From contig DVFL01000019.1 in the NCBI GenBank assembly GCA_018713255.1, positions 124,001 to 188,000 on the forward strand: DNA of 64,000 nt. The letters run 5' to 3'. This DNA is from Candidatus Cottocaccamicrobium excrementipullorum (GTDB lineage: Bacteria > Bacillota > Clostridia > Lachnospirales > Lachnospiraceae). Each line of letters begins with the position of its first letter. Within the stretch, counting starts at the first letter, position 1. The position numbers and the translations under genes were made by a program. Positions 1-8,280 of this stretch are shown here, one piece after another. A model generated the notes under the pieces. The model was given only the letters and a program-made list of their open reading frames with translations. It searched no databases and had not been told where the DNA came from.

Positions 1-1374
1 CAGACGGATATAGTTATTTGTAAAGTCCATCTTGCTGGCGCCGCGGTTGGCAATAAATCCATCAATATCATCCTCCGCCTGCATTGCCGCAAGCACAGAA
101 CTGTCAACCGTGTTGACCTCCGCCTTAATACCAATCTGCGCTAAAATCGCCTGGAATGCAGTTGCAGTATCATTATCAGTTGCTTTGGTGTAAATTGTAG
201 TTTCAAATCCATCAGGATATCCGGCCTCTGCCAGGAGCTGTTTCGCCAGATCCAGATCATACTCGTAAAACTCTGCATCAGGTGCATACGCCCATGAATC
301 CTTAGTGCAGAACAAAGGAGTTGCTTCTCCAAGTCCGCCAGATAATGCCTTGGCTACGTCATCCCACTGAATTGCATGCATTACAGCCTGCCTTACTCTC
401 AAATCTCCCATAGGATGCTTATCACTCTTGCTGTTCCAGATGATATGCTTAATGTCCGCCACATTAGCATTTCTAGTACCAATACTTTCAAAACCAGCCT
501 GCTTAATGGTGTTGATAATCGCCTCGTTTTCAAATTTCATGGCGACACCTACTTCGTTATTTAGCAGAGCGGACATCATGGTATTCATATCGGTAATCAT
601 ATCAATTTCCAGACGATCCAGGTAAGGCTGTCCTTCAATTCGATAATTTTCATTCTTGGTATAAGTAATCTTATTATCCATTACAAAAGATTCCAAAAGA
701 AATGGCCCGGTTCCAACTGCATGTGTCTGACACCACTCTTCACCATTCTTCTCATAAGCTTCTTTCGAACAAATATAAACATCGCCAATTACGTTGTCCC
801 AGTTATTTGCCCATTCACTATACTGGATTTCTACCGTTAAATCATCCAGTACTCGAATTTCTTTAGGAGTACCAATCTCGCTTGCTTTACCATTGTCAAT
901 ATACTGCTGAATATTCCAGGCAACTGCTTCCGCATCGCAAGGCGACCCATCGGTAAAATTAACGCCGTCTCTTAGTTTAATGGTAAAGGTTAAATTATCC
1001 TCATCTGTAATAAATTCTTCCGCCAGCCACGGATAATAGTTTCCTTCTGCATCAGCGCGGCCTAATGACTCCAAAACAGGCTGTGCGCCAAAACGGTCGC
1101 TGGTCGTGGTAGACTGAGGCATAAAGAACGTATTATGAACCTGAGGAATAGCAATGACCAGGCTTCCTCCTTCTTGAATAGCTCCGCCGCTTTCATCTCC
1201 TCCACTTTCTTCTCCCTGGTTTTCTGTTTCTCCTGCCGCTTCCGTAACTGCATCACTTGCAGGAGCCGCTGTGGTGTCCGTTGTCCCCCCGCTGCCAGAA
1301 CAGCCAGCGGTCATTCCTGCCGTTAATGCAGCTGCAAGTGCAAGTGACAAGATCTTCTTCGTTAACTTCATCAT
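1..1374 (-). CDS. Peptide ABC transporter substrate-binding lipoprotein (partial)
   Basis: Solute-binding lipoprotein of a peptide/nickel-type (SBP_bac_5) ABC importer, tethered outside the membrane. The reading frame runs unbroken for 458 codons from ATG at 1374 to the window edge, so the C-terminus is missing. The N-terminus has a lipoprotein signal: two Lys, a hydrophobic stretch and the lipobox TAGCSG, followed by a Ser/Thr/Glu/Gly-rich linker typical of clostridial lipoproteins. The mature part begins with SLVIAIPQ and continues with a family-like region around FMPQSTTSDRFGAQP. An AGGAGG-type site lies just upstream, and the gene follows the fused ATPase gene by 24 bp, so it is the last visible gene of the operon. 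Family and lipoprotein nature are clear; the actual ligand is not readable from sequence. Confidence 0.93.
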   Translation of the reverse strand, partial: MMKLTKKILSLALAAALTAGMTAGCSGSGGTTDTTAAPASDAVTEAAGETENQGEESGGDESGGAIQEGGSLVIAIPQVHNTFFMPQSTTTSDRFGAQPVLESLGRADAEGNYYPWLAEEFITDEDNLTFTIKLRDGVNFTDGSPCDAEAVAWNIQQYIDNGKASEIGTPKEIRVLDDLTVEIQYSEWANNWDNVIGDVYICSKEAYEKNGEEWCQTHAVGTGPFLLESFVMDNKITYTKNENYRIEGQPYLDRLEIDMITDMNTMMSALLNNEVGVAMKFENEAIINTIKQAGFESIGTRNANVADIKHIIWNSKSDKHPMGDLRVRQAVMHAIQWDDVAKALSGGLGEATPLFCTKDSWAYAPDAEFYEYDLDLAKQLLAEAGYPDGFETTIYTKATDNDTATAFQAILAQIGIKAEVNTVDSSVLAAMQAEDDIDGFIANRGASKMDFTNNYIRL

Positions 1375-1398
1375 TCTTCCTCCTTTTATCTTCATTTT

Positions 1399-3426
1399 TT
1401 ACTTATCATATAGGAAACAGGCTACCTCATGATTTCCGCCTACATTTTTCAGAACCGGGACTTCATTCCTGCATCTTTCACATACATGGTCACATCGGTC
1501 ATGGAAAGGACAGCCTGATGGGCGATTGGTCAAACTTGGTACTTCGCCTCGAATAGGAATCCGTTCTCTCATTTCTTCCACTACCGGATCTGCTACTGGA
1601 ACTGCACTGAGAAGAGTTTTTGTATAAGGATGGAGAGTATTTTCGTACAATTCATCACAGTCTGCAATTTCCACTACCCGGCCCAGATACATTACCAAAA
1701 TCCGATTGCTGATATGTTTTACTACTGCCAGATCATGAGCAATAAACAAATACGTCAAGCCTAATTTTGACTGGAGATCCTCCAAAAGATTAATAATCTG
1801 AGCTTGAATAGAAACATCCAAAGCAGAAATTGGTTCATCGCAAATAATCATATCTGGATTAGAAGAAAGCGCTCTTGCAATTCCAATTCTTTGTCTCTGA
1901 CCTCCGGAAAATTCATGAGGAACTCGGTACTTCAGCGCAGGATCCAATCCAACGATTCTGAAAAGTTCATCTACCCTTTCATCATATTCCTTCCGATTTT
2001 TCACCAGCTTATGAAGCAGCAATGATTCCCCTACAATAGATTCCGCCGTCTGTCTTGGGTCCAGCGAAGAGAACGGATCCTGAAAAATCATGGCAATTTT
2101 TCTGCGGTACGGATACATTTGCCGGTCATTAAATTTGGCAATGTTTGTTCCATCAAAGATAATTTCACCATCTTCCGGCTCATACACCCGCATAATGCAT
2201 CTTGCCAGCGTAGTTTTTCCACATCCAGACTCTCCTACAATTCCCAAGGTTTCTCCCTGATGAACACGGAATGTAATATCTTCAATGGCCTTTACTTCTC
2301 CTACCTTTTTGCGCATCAGTCCGCTGTAAATGGGGAAATATTTTTTCACATTCCGCACTTCCAGGCATAAATCTTTGCCAATCGTAATTTTAGGCGCACG
2401 TTTAATCTCTTTCTCGGAAATTTCTTTTGCTTTTCGTTCTTTTTCTTCCTCCGTCAAATGGCATGCCGCAAAATGCCCCGGCTCCATCTCCTGAAGCTGC
2501 GGTTTGCTGCACGATTTACATTTATCCATCCGATATTCGCACCGGTCATAGAAAGGACAATACTCCGGACGAGTCGCTGGATTCGGCGGAAGTCCTTCAA
2601 TGGGAATCAAAATTCTATCCTTGGGATCATCCAGCCTTGGAATTGCACGCAAAAGTGCTCTAGTATAAGGATGCTCTGGATTAGCAAAAAGCCGTTTCGT
2701 ATCTGTAGTTTCAACCACACTTCCAGAGTACATCACATAAATCCGCTCCGCGAACCTTGCGACAATTCCAAGATTATGGGTTACAATAATCACTGCCGTA
2801 TTGGTCTTTTTTGCAATATCCCGAATCATCTCCAGAAGCTGCGCCTGTGTAGTAACATCCAGCGCAGTGGTCGCTTCATCTGCCACAAGAACCGTCGGCT
2901 GAGATGACATGGCCATCGCAATCATAATTCTCTGACGCATTCCTCCAGAAAATTGCTGGGGATAATAATGAAATCTCTGCTCAGCATCCGGTATATTAAC
3001 CATTTTCAGCATTTCAATGGTTCTCTTTTTGGCCTCTTCTTTATTTAAGTGAAGATGCTCCATAATGTTTTCCTGAATCTGATAACCTATGGTTAACACA
3101 GGATTCAATGATGTCATAGGCTCCTGGAAGATCATGCTCACCTTTCCGCCTCGCATATGGCGCATCTCCTCACTGTCAGCCCCAAATTCCAGCATATTTC
3201 GTTCTTCACCTTGAATATAAACTTCCCCGCCGGTTATTTTTCCCGGCGAAGTAATCAGCTGGAGCATGCTCATCATCGTCACGGACTTTCCGCTTCCTGA
3301 TTCGCCTACTACACCAATAATTTCTCCCGGTTCCAGGTACATGGACACACCATCCACAGCCTTCACCAGCTGTCCATCTGTTTTAAAACAAGTTTGAATA
3401 TTCTTTATCTCTAACAAGTGTTCCAT
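1399..3426 (-). CDS. Oligopeptide ABC transporter, fused DppD-DppF ATPase
   Basis: Cytoplasmic ATPase of a peptide importer with both nucleotide-binding domains in one 675-residue chain; in classical Opp/Dpp systems these are separate D and F proteins. Domain 1 has Walker A GESGSGKS at 41-48, Q-loop FQEP at 100-103, signature SGGMRQR at 160-166 and Walker B VLVADE at 179-184. A linker with the oligopeptide-type Cys-containing motif (CPFYDRC) lies near 290-296. Domain 2 has Walker A GESGCGKT at 398-405, signature SGGQRQR at 507-513 and Walker B near 526-531, and ends with its own Cys-rich tail. It sits 15 bp after dppC, with an AGGAGG-like site between them. Fusions of this kind occur elsewhere (GsiA-like), so function is secure and only the substrate is open. 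Confidence 0.95.
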   Translation of the reverse strand: MEHLLEIKNIQTCFKTDGQLVKAVDGVSMYLEPGEIIGVVGESGSGKSVTMMSMLQLITSPGKITGGEVYIQGEERNMLEFGADSEEMRHMRGGKVSMIFQEPMTSLNPVLTIGYQIQENIMEHLHLNKEEAKKRTIEMLKMVNIPDAEQRFHYYPQQFSGGMRQRIMIAMAMSSQPTVLVADEATTALDVTTQAQLLEMIRDIAKKTNTAVIIVTHNLGIVARFAERIYVMYSGSVVETTDTKRLFANPEHPYTRALLRAIPRLDDPKDRILIPIEGLPPNPATRPEYCPFYDRCEYRMDKCKSCSKPQLQEMEPGHFAACHLTEEEKERKAKEISEKEIKRAPKITIGKDLCLEVRNVKKYFPIYSGLMRKKVGEVKAIEDITFRVHQGETLGIVGESGCGKTTLARCIMRVYEPEDGEIIFDGTNIAKFNDRQMYPYRRKIAMIFQDPFSSLDPRQTAESIVGESLLLHKLVKNRKEYDERVDELFRIVGLDPALKYRVPHEFSGGQRQRIGIARALSSNPDMIICDEPISALDVSIQAQIINLLEDLQSKLGLTYLFIAHDLAVVKHISNRILVMYLGRVVEIADCDELYENTLHPYTKTLLSAVPVADPVVEEMRERIPIRGEVPSLTNRPSGCPFHDRCDHVCERCRNEVPVLKNVGGNHEVACFLYDK

Positions 3427-3441
3427 CCTGACATCCTCCTT

Positions 3442-4299
3442 TTACACTTCGCCTCTCAATCTCGGATCCAGCGCATCACGAACACCATCTCCGAACATAT
3501 TCAGGCTAATTACCAGCACCGCCACACAAATTCCAGGAGTCAGGGCAAACACTGGATTCTGCAGAAGGAAAAGCCGTCCTTCACTTACCATGCTCCCCCA
3601 TGATGCCGTTGGCGCACTGATTCCAAGTCCCAGGAAGCTTAATCCCGCCTCTGACAGGATTGTTGAACCTACCTGCTGAGTCATCATTACAATAATCGGT
3701 GATATACTGTTCGGCAAAATATGCCGGAACATCAAGCGGAAATTTTTATTTCCCTGAAGTTTCCCCGCCATAATATAATCAGACTGCTTAATCGTCAAAA
3801 CCTGACCACGCATCATCCGAACATAGCCAGCCATAGAAGAAATTCCCAAAATTATGGCCAAATTTCGAATGCCGCTTCCAAACACTGCCGTTAATGCCAT
3901 CGCCAAAATAATCTGCGGAATCGCACGTACAGCTTCCATCAACCGGGTAATAATATCATCCACAATTCCCCCAAAATATCCGGCAATCATTCCCAGAAAG
4001 GTTCCAATCGCACAAGCAATCATTACTGCAAAAACGCCAATAATTAAACTTACTCGTGTTCCGAAAATAATACGGCTTAAAACATCTCGTCCATAATTAT
4101 CCGTTCCCAGCAGATGCGTCTTACTAGGACCTTGAAGATATGCTGCGAAATCTGCATAGTTTGGATCATACGGCGCAACAAAGGGTGCAAAAATTGCTGT
4201 CAGAATAAATAAAACCACCACGACTGCACTGACCATTGATACTTTTCTGGCAAATAATGTTTTTACTGTCTTTTTCCATCTTCCATTGTTCTTCATCAT
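3442..4299 (-). CDS. dppC: Peptide ABC transporter permease, DppC/OppC type
   Basis: Inner-membrane permease of the peptide importer. The 285 residues have the OppC layout: a short basic N-terminus, one membrane segment at about 15-40 (VSAVVVVLFILTAIF), the family motif HLLGTDNYGRDVLSRI, then the five-helix permease core. The EAA loop GxxxxxxxxxLP is visible around FRHILPNSISPIIV. Start ATG at 4299 lies 10 bp after the dppB stop. The next gene downstream encodes the fused ATPase. Family identification is secure; the gene symbol is by analogy because substrate specificity is unknown. Confidence 0.94.
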   Translation of the reverse strand: MMKNNGRWKKTVKTLFARKVSMVSAVVVVLFILTAIFAPFVAPYDPNYADFAAYLQGPSKTHLLGTDNYGRDVLSRIIFGTRVSLIIGVFAVMIACAIGTFLGMIAGYFGGIVDDIITRLMEAVRAIPQIILAMALTAVFGSGIRNLAIILGISSMAGYVRMMRGQVLTIKQSDYIMAGKLQGNKNFRLMFRHILPNSISPIIVMMTQQVGSTILSEAGLSFLGLGISAPTASWGSMVSEGRLFLLQNPVFALTPGICVAVLVISLNMFGDGVRDALDPRLRGEV

Positions 4300-4309
4300 G
4301 CAGCCTCCC

Positions 4310-5308
4310 TTACTCGTACCGAACTCTCGGATCTACCACCGCATACAGAATATCCGTTAAAAGATTAATGATACAGGAAACCAAAGCCGTAACTAGAACG
4401 CACGCCTGCACAACCGGGATATCTCTGGACTGAATCGCAATTACAAATAATGATCCCATTCCCGGAATATTAAATACAGATTCCACAAACATAGAACCTG
4501 CCAGCATTGATCCAAGGCGCATTCCCAAAATCGTAATAACAGGAATCAATGCATTCTTTAACGCATGGAGAAAAATCACCTTGCGCTGAGAAAGGCCTTT
4601 GCTTCTAGCTGTTCTCACATAGTCCTGACGAATTACTTCCAGCATGCTGGATCTTGTCTGCCTCGTAGTAGTTGCAATTCCGCCAAGAGCAAGACAGAAT
4701 AACGGCATTATCGTTTGCCTGATTCCAAGAACCAGATCTTTTGAAAACCATGTAAATCCATAGGAAGGAAGCCAGCCAAGTCTCATAGCAAAAATATACA
4801 TCACTAACAACGCTATCCAGAACTGCGGAAGACAGGCTGTAATATTTGCAATTAATGTTACAATGGTATCTGCCGGCTTTCCTCTGTATACTGCACTAAT
4901 TACTCCAAACAAGATGCCCAAGGGTATACTGATCACAAAAGCACTTAGAGAAAAAAACATTGTTATTGGAACTCTTTCCGCCAACACATCAACGGTGGGA
5001 ACGTGAAACTGTGTTGACTGCCCAAAATCGCCGTGCAATGCATCTCCAAGCCAACTAAAGTACCTGATAATTACAGGCTGATCCAGCTTTAATTCATGAA
5101 AAACTCTATCGTACTCTTCCTGAGATACTTCCTCGCCCAGCATAGCATATACCGGATCTCCGGGGATAAATGACACCAGCAAGAATGTAAAGATTGAAAT
5201 TAAAATCAGAATAATCACCATTTGTCCTGTTCGTCTCGCAATATAAGTTTTCATTCTCCCACTACAGCAGTTTTCTGCCGTATACCTCCCTTCTCTTTTT
5301 ATGCACAT
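4310..5308 (-). CDS. dppB: Peptide ABC transporter permease, DppB/OppB type
   Basis: First gene of the peptide importer operon and partner permease of DppC. The family signature is clear: YIARRTGQMVIILILISIFT at the first membrane helix, FIPGDPVYAMLG, GIATTTRQTRSSMLE and the EAA loop HALKNALIPVITILG. Start choice is uncertain. ATG at 5308 has AAAGGA 4-5 bases upstream and gives 332 residues, with 18 unusual leading residues. ATG at 5254 gives the N-terminus typical of the family (MKTYIARR), but its Shine-Dalgarno is almost adjacent to the start. The operon is divergent from a LysR regulator and is probably controlled by it. Confidence 0.92.
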   Translation of the reverse strand: MCIKREGRYTAENCCSGRMKTYIARRTGQMVIILILISIFTFLLVSFIPGDPVYAMLGEEVSQEEYDRVFHELKLDQPVIIRYFSWLGDALHGDFGQSTQFHVPTVDVLAERVPITMFFSLSAFVISIPLGILFGVISAVYRGKPADTIVTLIANITACLPQFWIALLVMYIFAMRLGWLPSYGFTWFSKDLVLGIRQTIMPLFCLALGGIATTTRQTRSSMLEVIRQDYVRTARSKGLSQRKVIFLHALKNALIPVITILGMRLGSMLAGSMFVESVFNIPGMGSLFVIAIQSRDIPVVQACVLVTALVSCIINLLTDILYAVVDPRVRYE

Positions 5309-5569
5309 CGTATCCTTTTGGATGAAATATAAACTATACCTATTTTTTAAGTTTCACCCCTTTTACTCTTTTCATAATTTTTCTCATTTGATATAATAAA
5401 AAAATAATATTTTATTGATTTTTCTTCATTTTGCAAATTAAAATTATGTTTATTTTTACTATTTTTATGGCTTAATTATAATTCTTTTTGCACACTTTTT
5501 CCAATGAGCCGTTCCTATTATTATTATAGGCAATGCTTATAATTGATCTAATTTGAAAGAAGGTTTATT
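5309..5569. promoter_or_regulatory. AT-rich divergent control region, dpp operon / lysR
   Basis: A 261-bp gap between divergent genes, very rich in A/T runs. The only strong signal is a palindrome at 5523-5543 whose outer arms read TATAAT on each strand, so it could double as a -10 box in both directions. Convincing -35 hexamers were not found. This placement is typical of LysR-type regulators that repress their own gene and activate the divergent operon. Confidence 0.6.
5523..5543. promoter_or_regulatory. Probable LysR-family operator (21-bp palindrome)
   Basis: The 21-bp palindrome is centred on 5533. Its arms ATTATAGGCA and TGCTTATAAT match at all but one base pair, and it contains an ATA-N9-TAT core of the T-N11-A type bound by LysR regulators. 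It ends 26 bp before the lysR start codon, and both arms carry TATAAT (one per strand), so occupancy should affect transcription directly. Sequence symmetry is observed; binding by the adjacent LysR is inferred from position. Confidence 0.6.
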
Positions 5570-6481
5570 ATGGATACACGATATCTAGAATACATTTTGA
5601 TTCTGGCAGAAACCGGAAATATGACCCGAGCCGCTGACAAACTTTTTATTTCCCAACCTACGCTAAGTCAATTTCTAAGTAAGCAGGAGCAAGAAATCGG
5701 AGCGCCTTTATTCCAACGAATCAATGGGATATACACCTTAACTCCCATCGGAAATTTATATGCCGAATACGCCCGCAAGGTACTTTCTCTTACCAGTATG
5801 CTGGAAAAAGATGTAAAACGATTATCCACTGCAAGCCGCATCAGCATCGGCACCTCTTCATCACGGGCTCTCCAAATGGTCACCTCGATCTTAATTGATT
5901 TTAGAAAATATTACCCCCGTGTTGAGATTGCCCTGAACAGCTGCAATCTGCGAACGATGCGCGAATCAATGTCCAAAGGGACTGTGGATATTGCATTTGT
6001 TACCACAGACTCCCTGAATTCTCCTTTAACACAGAACACAGAACTAAAAAAAGAAGAAATTGTTTTTGCCGTATCAAGTTCCCATCCATATTGTCAATCT
6101 CTGCCTCCCGGCAAACATTCCCTAACCAGCCAGGAGCTTATTGAGATATTTGGCAATACGCCCTTTATTCTGCAACTAAAAGGCTCTTGCATTCGCTATC
6201 TTGTGGATAAATTTTGGGGAAAAGATTTTTCTCCTCTGCTTGCATGCAGCACCAGCCACGCCCAAACTATCTGGGATATGGTCGCCAACAACATAGGGGT
6301 AGGTTTTATCCCTGCCGGTTATGCCTCCCCCTCTCCTCTAATCACTTACTTTTCTCTTAAGCCAAAATTATACCGGATTCATGCAATTCTTTTTCGCAAA
6401 GATCTGTCCGCAGAAGCCCCCCACAAATACCTTGTGGAACTGGCAATGAATTATGTAAAAGAAAACTGGAACACCTTCTAA
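5570..6481 (+). CDS. LysR-family transcriptional regulator
   Basis: A 303-residue LysR regulator. Residues 1-60 form the winged helix-turn-helix (YILILAETGNMTRAADKLF, then SQPTLSQFL), and residues ~90-295 form the periplasmic-binding-protein-like effector domain (ISIGTSSSRALQMV onward). A GAAAGAAGG site precedes the ATG. It is divergent from the peptide ABC operon, with a LysR-type palindrome between them, so peptide uptake is the likely target. The PHP-family gene lies convergent on the other side behind a shared terminator. The effector cannot be predicted. Confidence 0.95.
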   Translation: MDTRYLEYILILAETGNMTRAADKLFISQPTLSQFLSKQEQEIGAPLFQRINGIYTLTPIGNLYAEYARKVLSLTSMLEKDVKRLSTASRISIGTSSSRALQMVTSILIDFRKYYPRVEIALNSCNLRTMRESMSKGTVDIAFVTTDSLNSPLTQNTELKKEEIVFAVSSSHPYCQSLPPGKHSLTSQELIEIFGNTPFILQLKGSCIRYLVDKFWGKDFSPLLACSTSHAQTIWDMVANNIGVGFIPAGYASPSPLITYFSLKPKLYRIHAILFRKDLSAEAPHKYLVELAMNYVKENWNTF

Positions 6482-6541
6482 ATCAGCAAAAAGCATTCCT
6501 TGTACATTATTTGTTGTTTCAGAAAATTTTAAAACAAAAAA

Positions 6542-6575
6542 CAGCCAGGCAAAAGTTTTTCATTTTGCCTGGCTG
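6542..6575. terminator. Bidirectional rho-independent terminator
   Basis: Perfect 13-bp stem CAGCCAGGCAAAA / TTTTGCCTGGCTG with an 8-base loop. T runs follow on both strands (CTTTTTT on plus, TTTTTTG on minus). It separates the convergent lysR and PHP-family genes and should end both transcripts. Confidence 0.9.
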
Positions 6576-6585
6576 CAGCTTTTTT

Positions 6586-8088
6586 CTATCTCTCTACCCA
6601 AATAGGTGTCACAAACGCCCAGTGGCCGTTAAGCTGTGAAATTTCCAGATGATAAAAATCTTCTTTCTGGCTTCCTTTCTCTTCCACATCGGAGAAGTTC
6701 CCTGTCACCTGATATTGGCAGGCTGGAACAGCCGTATGAACTTTATATGCCTGAGAATGCCAGGGCTTCATCTCGCCTGCATAGCCCGCCTCTAAAAGCT
6801 GGGCCATGGTCCTTGTTTCCTTTCTGCCGTTTATGGTAATCGAAACAGCAGTGGAAGAATCCCCCTCAATTTCCAAAATTACTGCACAAGTCTGCGGATG
6901 AAGAGTAGTCATATTCTTCAGCGTAAAACATTGCCAGCTGCAGGTATCCGAAGTAAGGGTAAGAATACGGTTAGGAAGATCGTTAACCTGATCGCCTCCA
7001 CTGGTATCCGTATCTTTGGGCGAAAGGACGCTGCGCCCCCGGAAACACGGTTCTGCTCCCACAAAAGATCCATCTGCCACTTGAGCCTGGCACTGCCATT
7101 CATAAGCTTTCTCTTCATTATTCCCCCATCCCGTTTCGACCCGCAATTTATACCTGCCTTTTTTCTGGCTGAGAGAAAGGAGAGATTCACCGCAGATCAC
7201 CTGCACCGGCTTTAGATTGCGATACAGCACGATTTTATTCAATGGATAACAAGCTTCTGCTCTCCACTGAATTTCCCGTCTAGAGGAGGTCGGCAAAATG
7301 CTTCCCATTGCTTCCCCATTAACCGAGAACTCACACCTAATGCGATCTCCCGTTACAGCATAAGTTCTTCTTTGCAGCAATGCTTCCCAGATTTTTTCTC
7401 TTGTTTTTGTCTCTGCAAATACTGCCAGCTTCCCATCTCCATACGATCCAGGATATCCGGCATGGTGATCTGTAGAACCCACAAATCCAAAATGGTATCC
7501 TCTTTTTAATCCTTCATACACAGTATTCCGACTATCTCTAGGTCCCATATCATGATAATAAGGGAAGGGAGCCGTCTCACTCATGGCGCAGCCATGCTTA
7601 GAGCACACCTCCACCAAAGGTGTTATCTTTTCATCAAAAAGCGACCAATCAATTCCCCTATAAGAAGGCGGGTAGCCAATATGGTGAACAATCGTAATTG
7701 CGGGAACGCCAACGTCCTTCTTCAATTCTCCAGGGGAATCCCGATAGATCAGCGGCAGTCCGTCATCTGGAGATACGATGTGATGATCTCCATATTTGCT
7801 GGAATGCATTTCATATGCCTGAAAGGTAACCAAATCCGGCCCATTAGCTTCTGCAATTTCTTTCCGTACCTCATCCCAATGATCCCGAAGCTTTTTAAAA
7901 CCAGCCTGATGAAAATCCACAATAAAAGAAGTTTCCTCATTCCGCTCCACAATGTCCGGCCACATGGCATGGCCTGTAATTGCGCAGAAATCCAAATGGT
8001 CTGAAGCCCTGGCTAATGCATTTGCCTGGCTTCCATACCCATAAGTGATACCACAGTGGTTATGAAGATCACCCCAGTAAATTTGCAT
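6586..8088 (-). CDS. PHP-superfamily protein, DUF3604-like
   Basis: A 500-residue cytoplasmic protein whose N-terminus has the PHP metal-binding layout. GDLHNHC gives His9 and His11; further motifs are ITGHAMW, VTFQAYEMH, IVHHIGYPP and VGSTDHHAGYPG. This arrangement is seen in DUF3604 proteins, a branch of the PHP phosphoesterase superfamily. From about residue 260 the chain becomes beta-rich with no motif I recognise. Upstream AGAAGGAAGAG serves as ribosome binding site. It shares a terminator with lysR, and the nearest gene in the same direction is an aminotransferase 192 bp upstream with its own hairpin, so it is probably monocistronic. The substrate is unknown; a metal-dependent hydrolase is the conservative reading. 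Confidence 0.8.
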   Translation of the reverse strand: MQIYWGDLHNHCGITYGYGSQANALARASDHLDFCAITGHAMWPDIVERNEETSFIVDFHQAGFKKLRDHWDEVRKEIAEANGPDLVTFQAYEMHSSKYGDHHIVSPDDGLPLIYRDSPGELKKDVGVPAITIVHHIGYPPSYRGIDWSLFDEKITPLVEVCSKHGCAMSETAPFPYYHDMGPRDSRNTVYEGLKRGYHFGFVGSTDHHAGYPGSYGDGKLAVFAETKTREKIWEALLQRRTYAVTGDRIRCEFSVNGEAMGSILPTSSRREIQWRAEACYPLNKIVLYRNLKPVQVICGESLLSLSQKKGRYKLRVETGWGNNEEKAYEWQCQAQVADGSFVGAEPCFRGRSVLSPKDTDTSGGDQVNDLPNRILTLTSDTCSWQCFTLKNMTTLHPQTCAVILEIEGDSSTAVSITINGRKETRTMAQLLEAGYAGEMKPWHSQAYKVHTAVPACQYQVTGNFSDVEEKGSQKEDFYHLEISQLNGHWAFVTPIWVER

Positions 8089-8212
8089 AATTTTTCTCTT
8101 CCTTCTTGGAATTTTTTCATCATTTTAACATATTCTTCTGGTAATGTATAGAACATTTTGTCATCTTTCCCCTTCCGATACAGCAATTTCCCGGAGGATT
8201 CTGGGCATAAAA

Positions 8213-8256
8213 GCGCCGGCCCTGACACCATGGCAATCCATGGCGCAGAGCCGGCA
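8213..8256 (-). terminator. Terminator after the aspartate aminotransferase gene
   Basis: Read on the minus strand, outer GCCGGC arms (8215-8220 and 8250-8255) enclose an inner CCATGG-ATTG-CCATGG hairpin with a few mismatches. The stem is followed by GCTTTTAT. It starts 25 bases after the aminotransferase stop. The T run is short, so strength is uncertain. Confidence 0.6.
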
Positions 8257-8280
8257 GTTGATGATCTATTTCAGAAAGAT

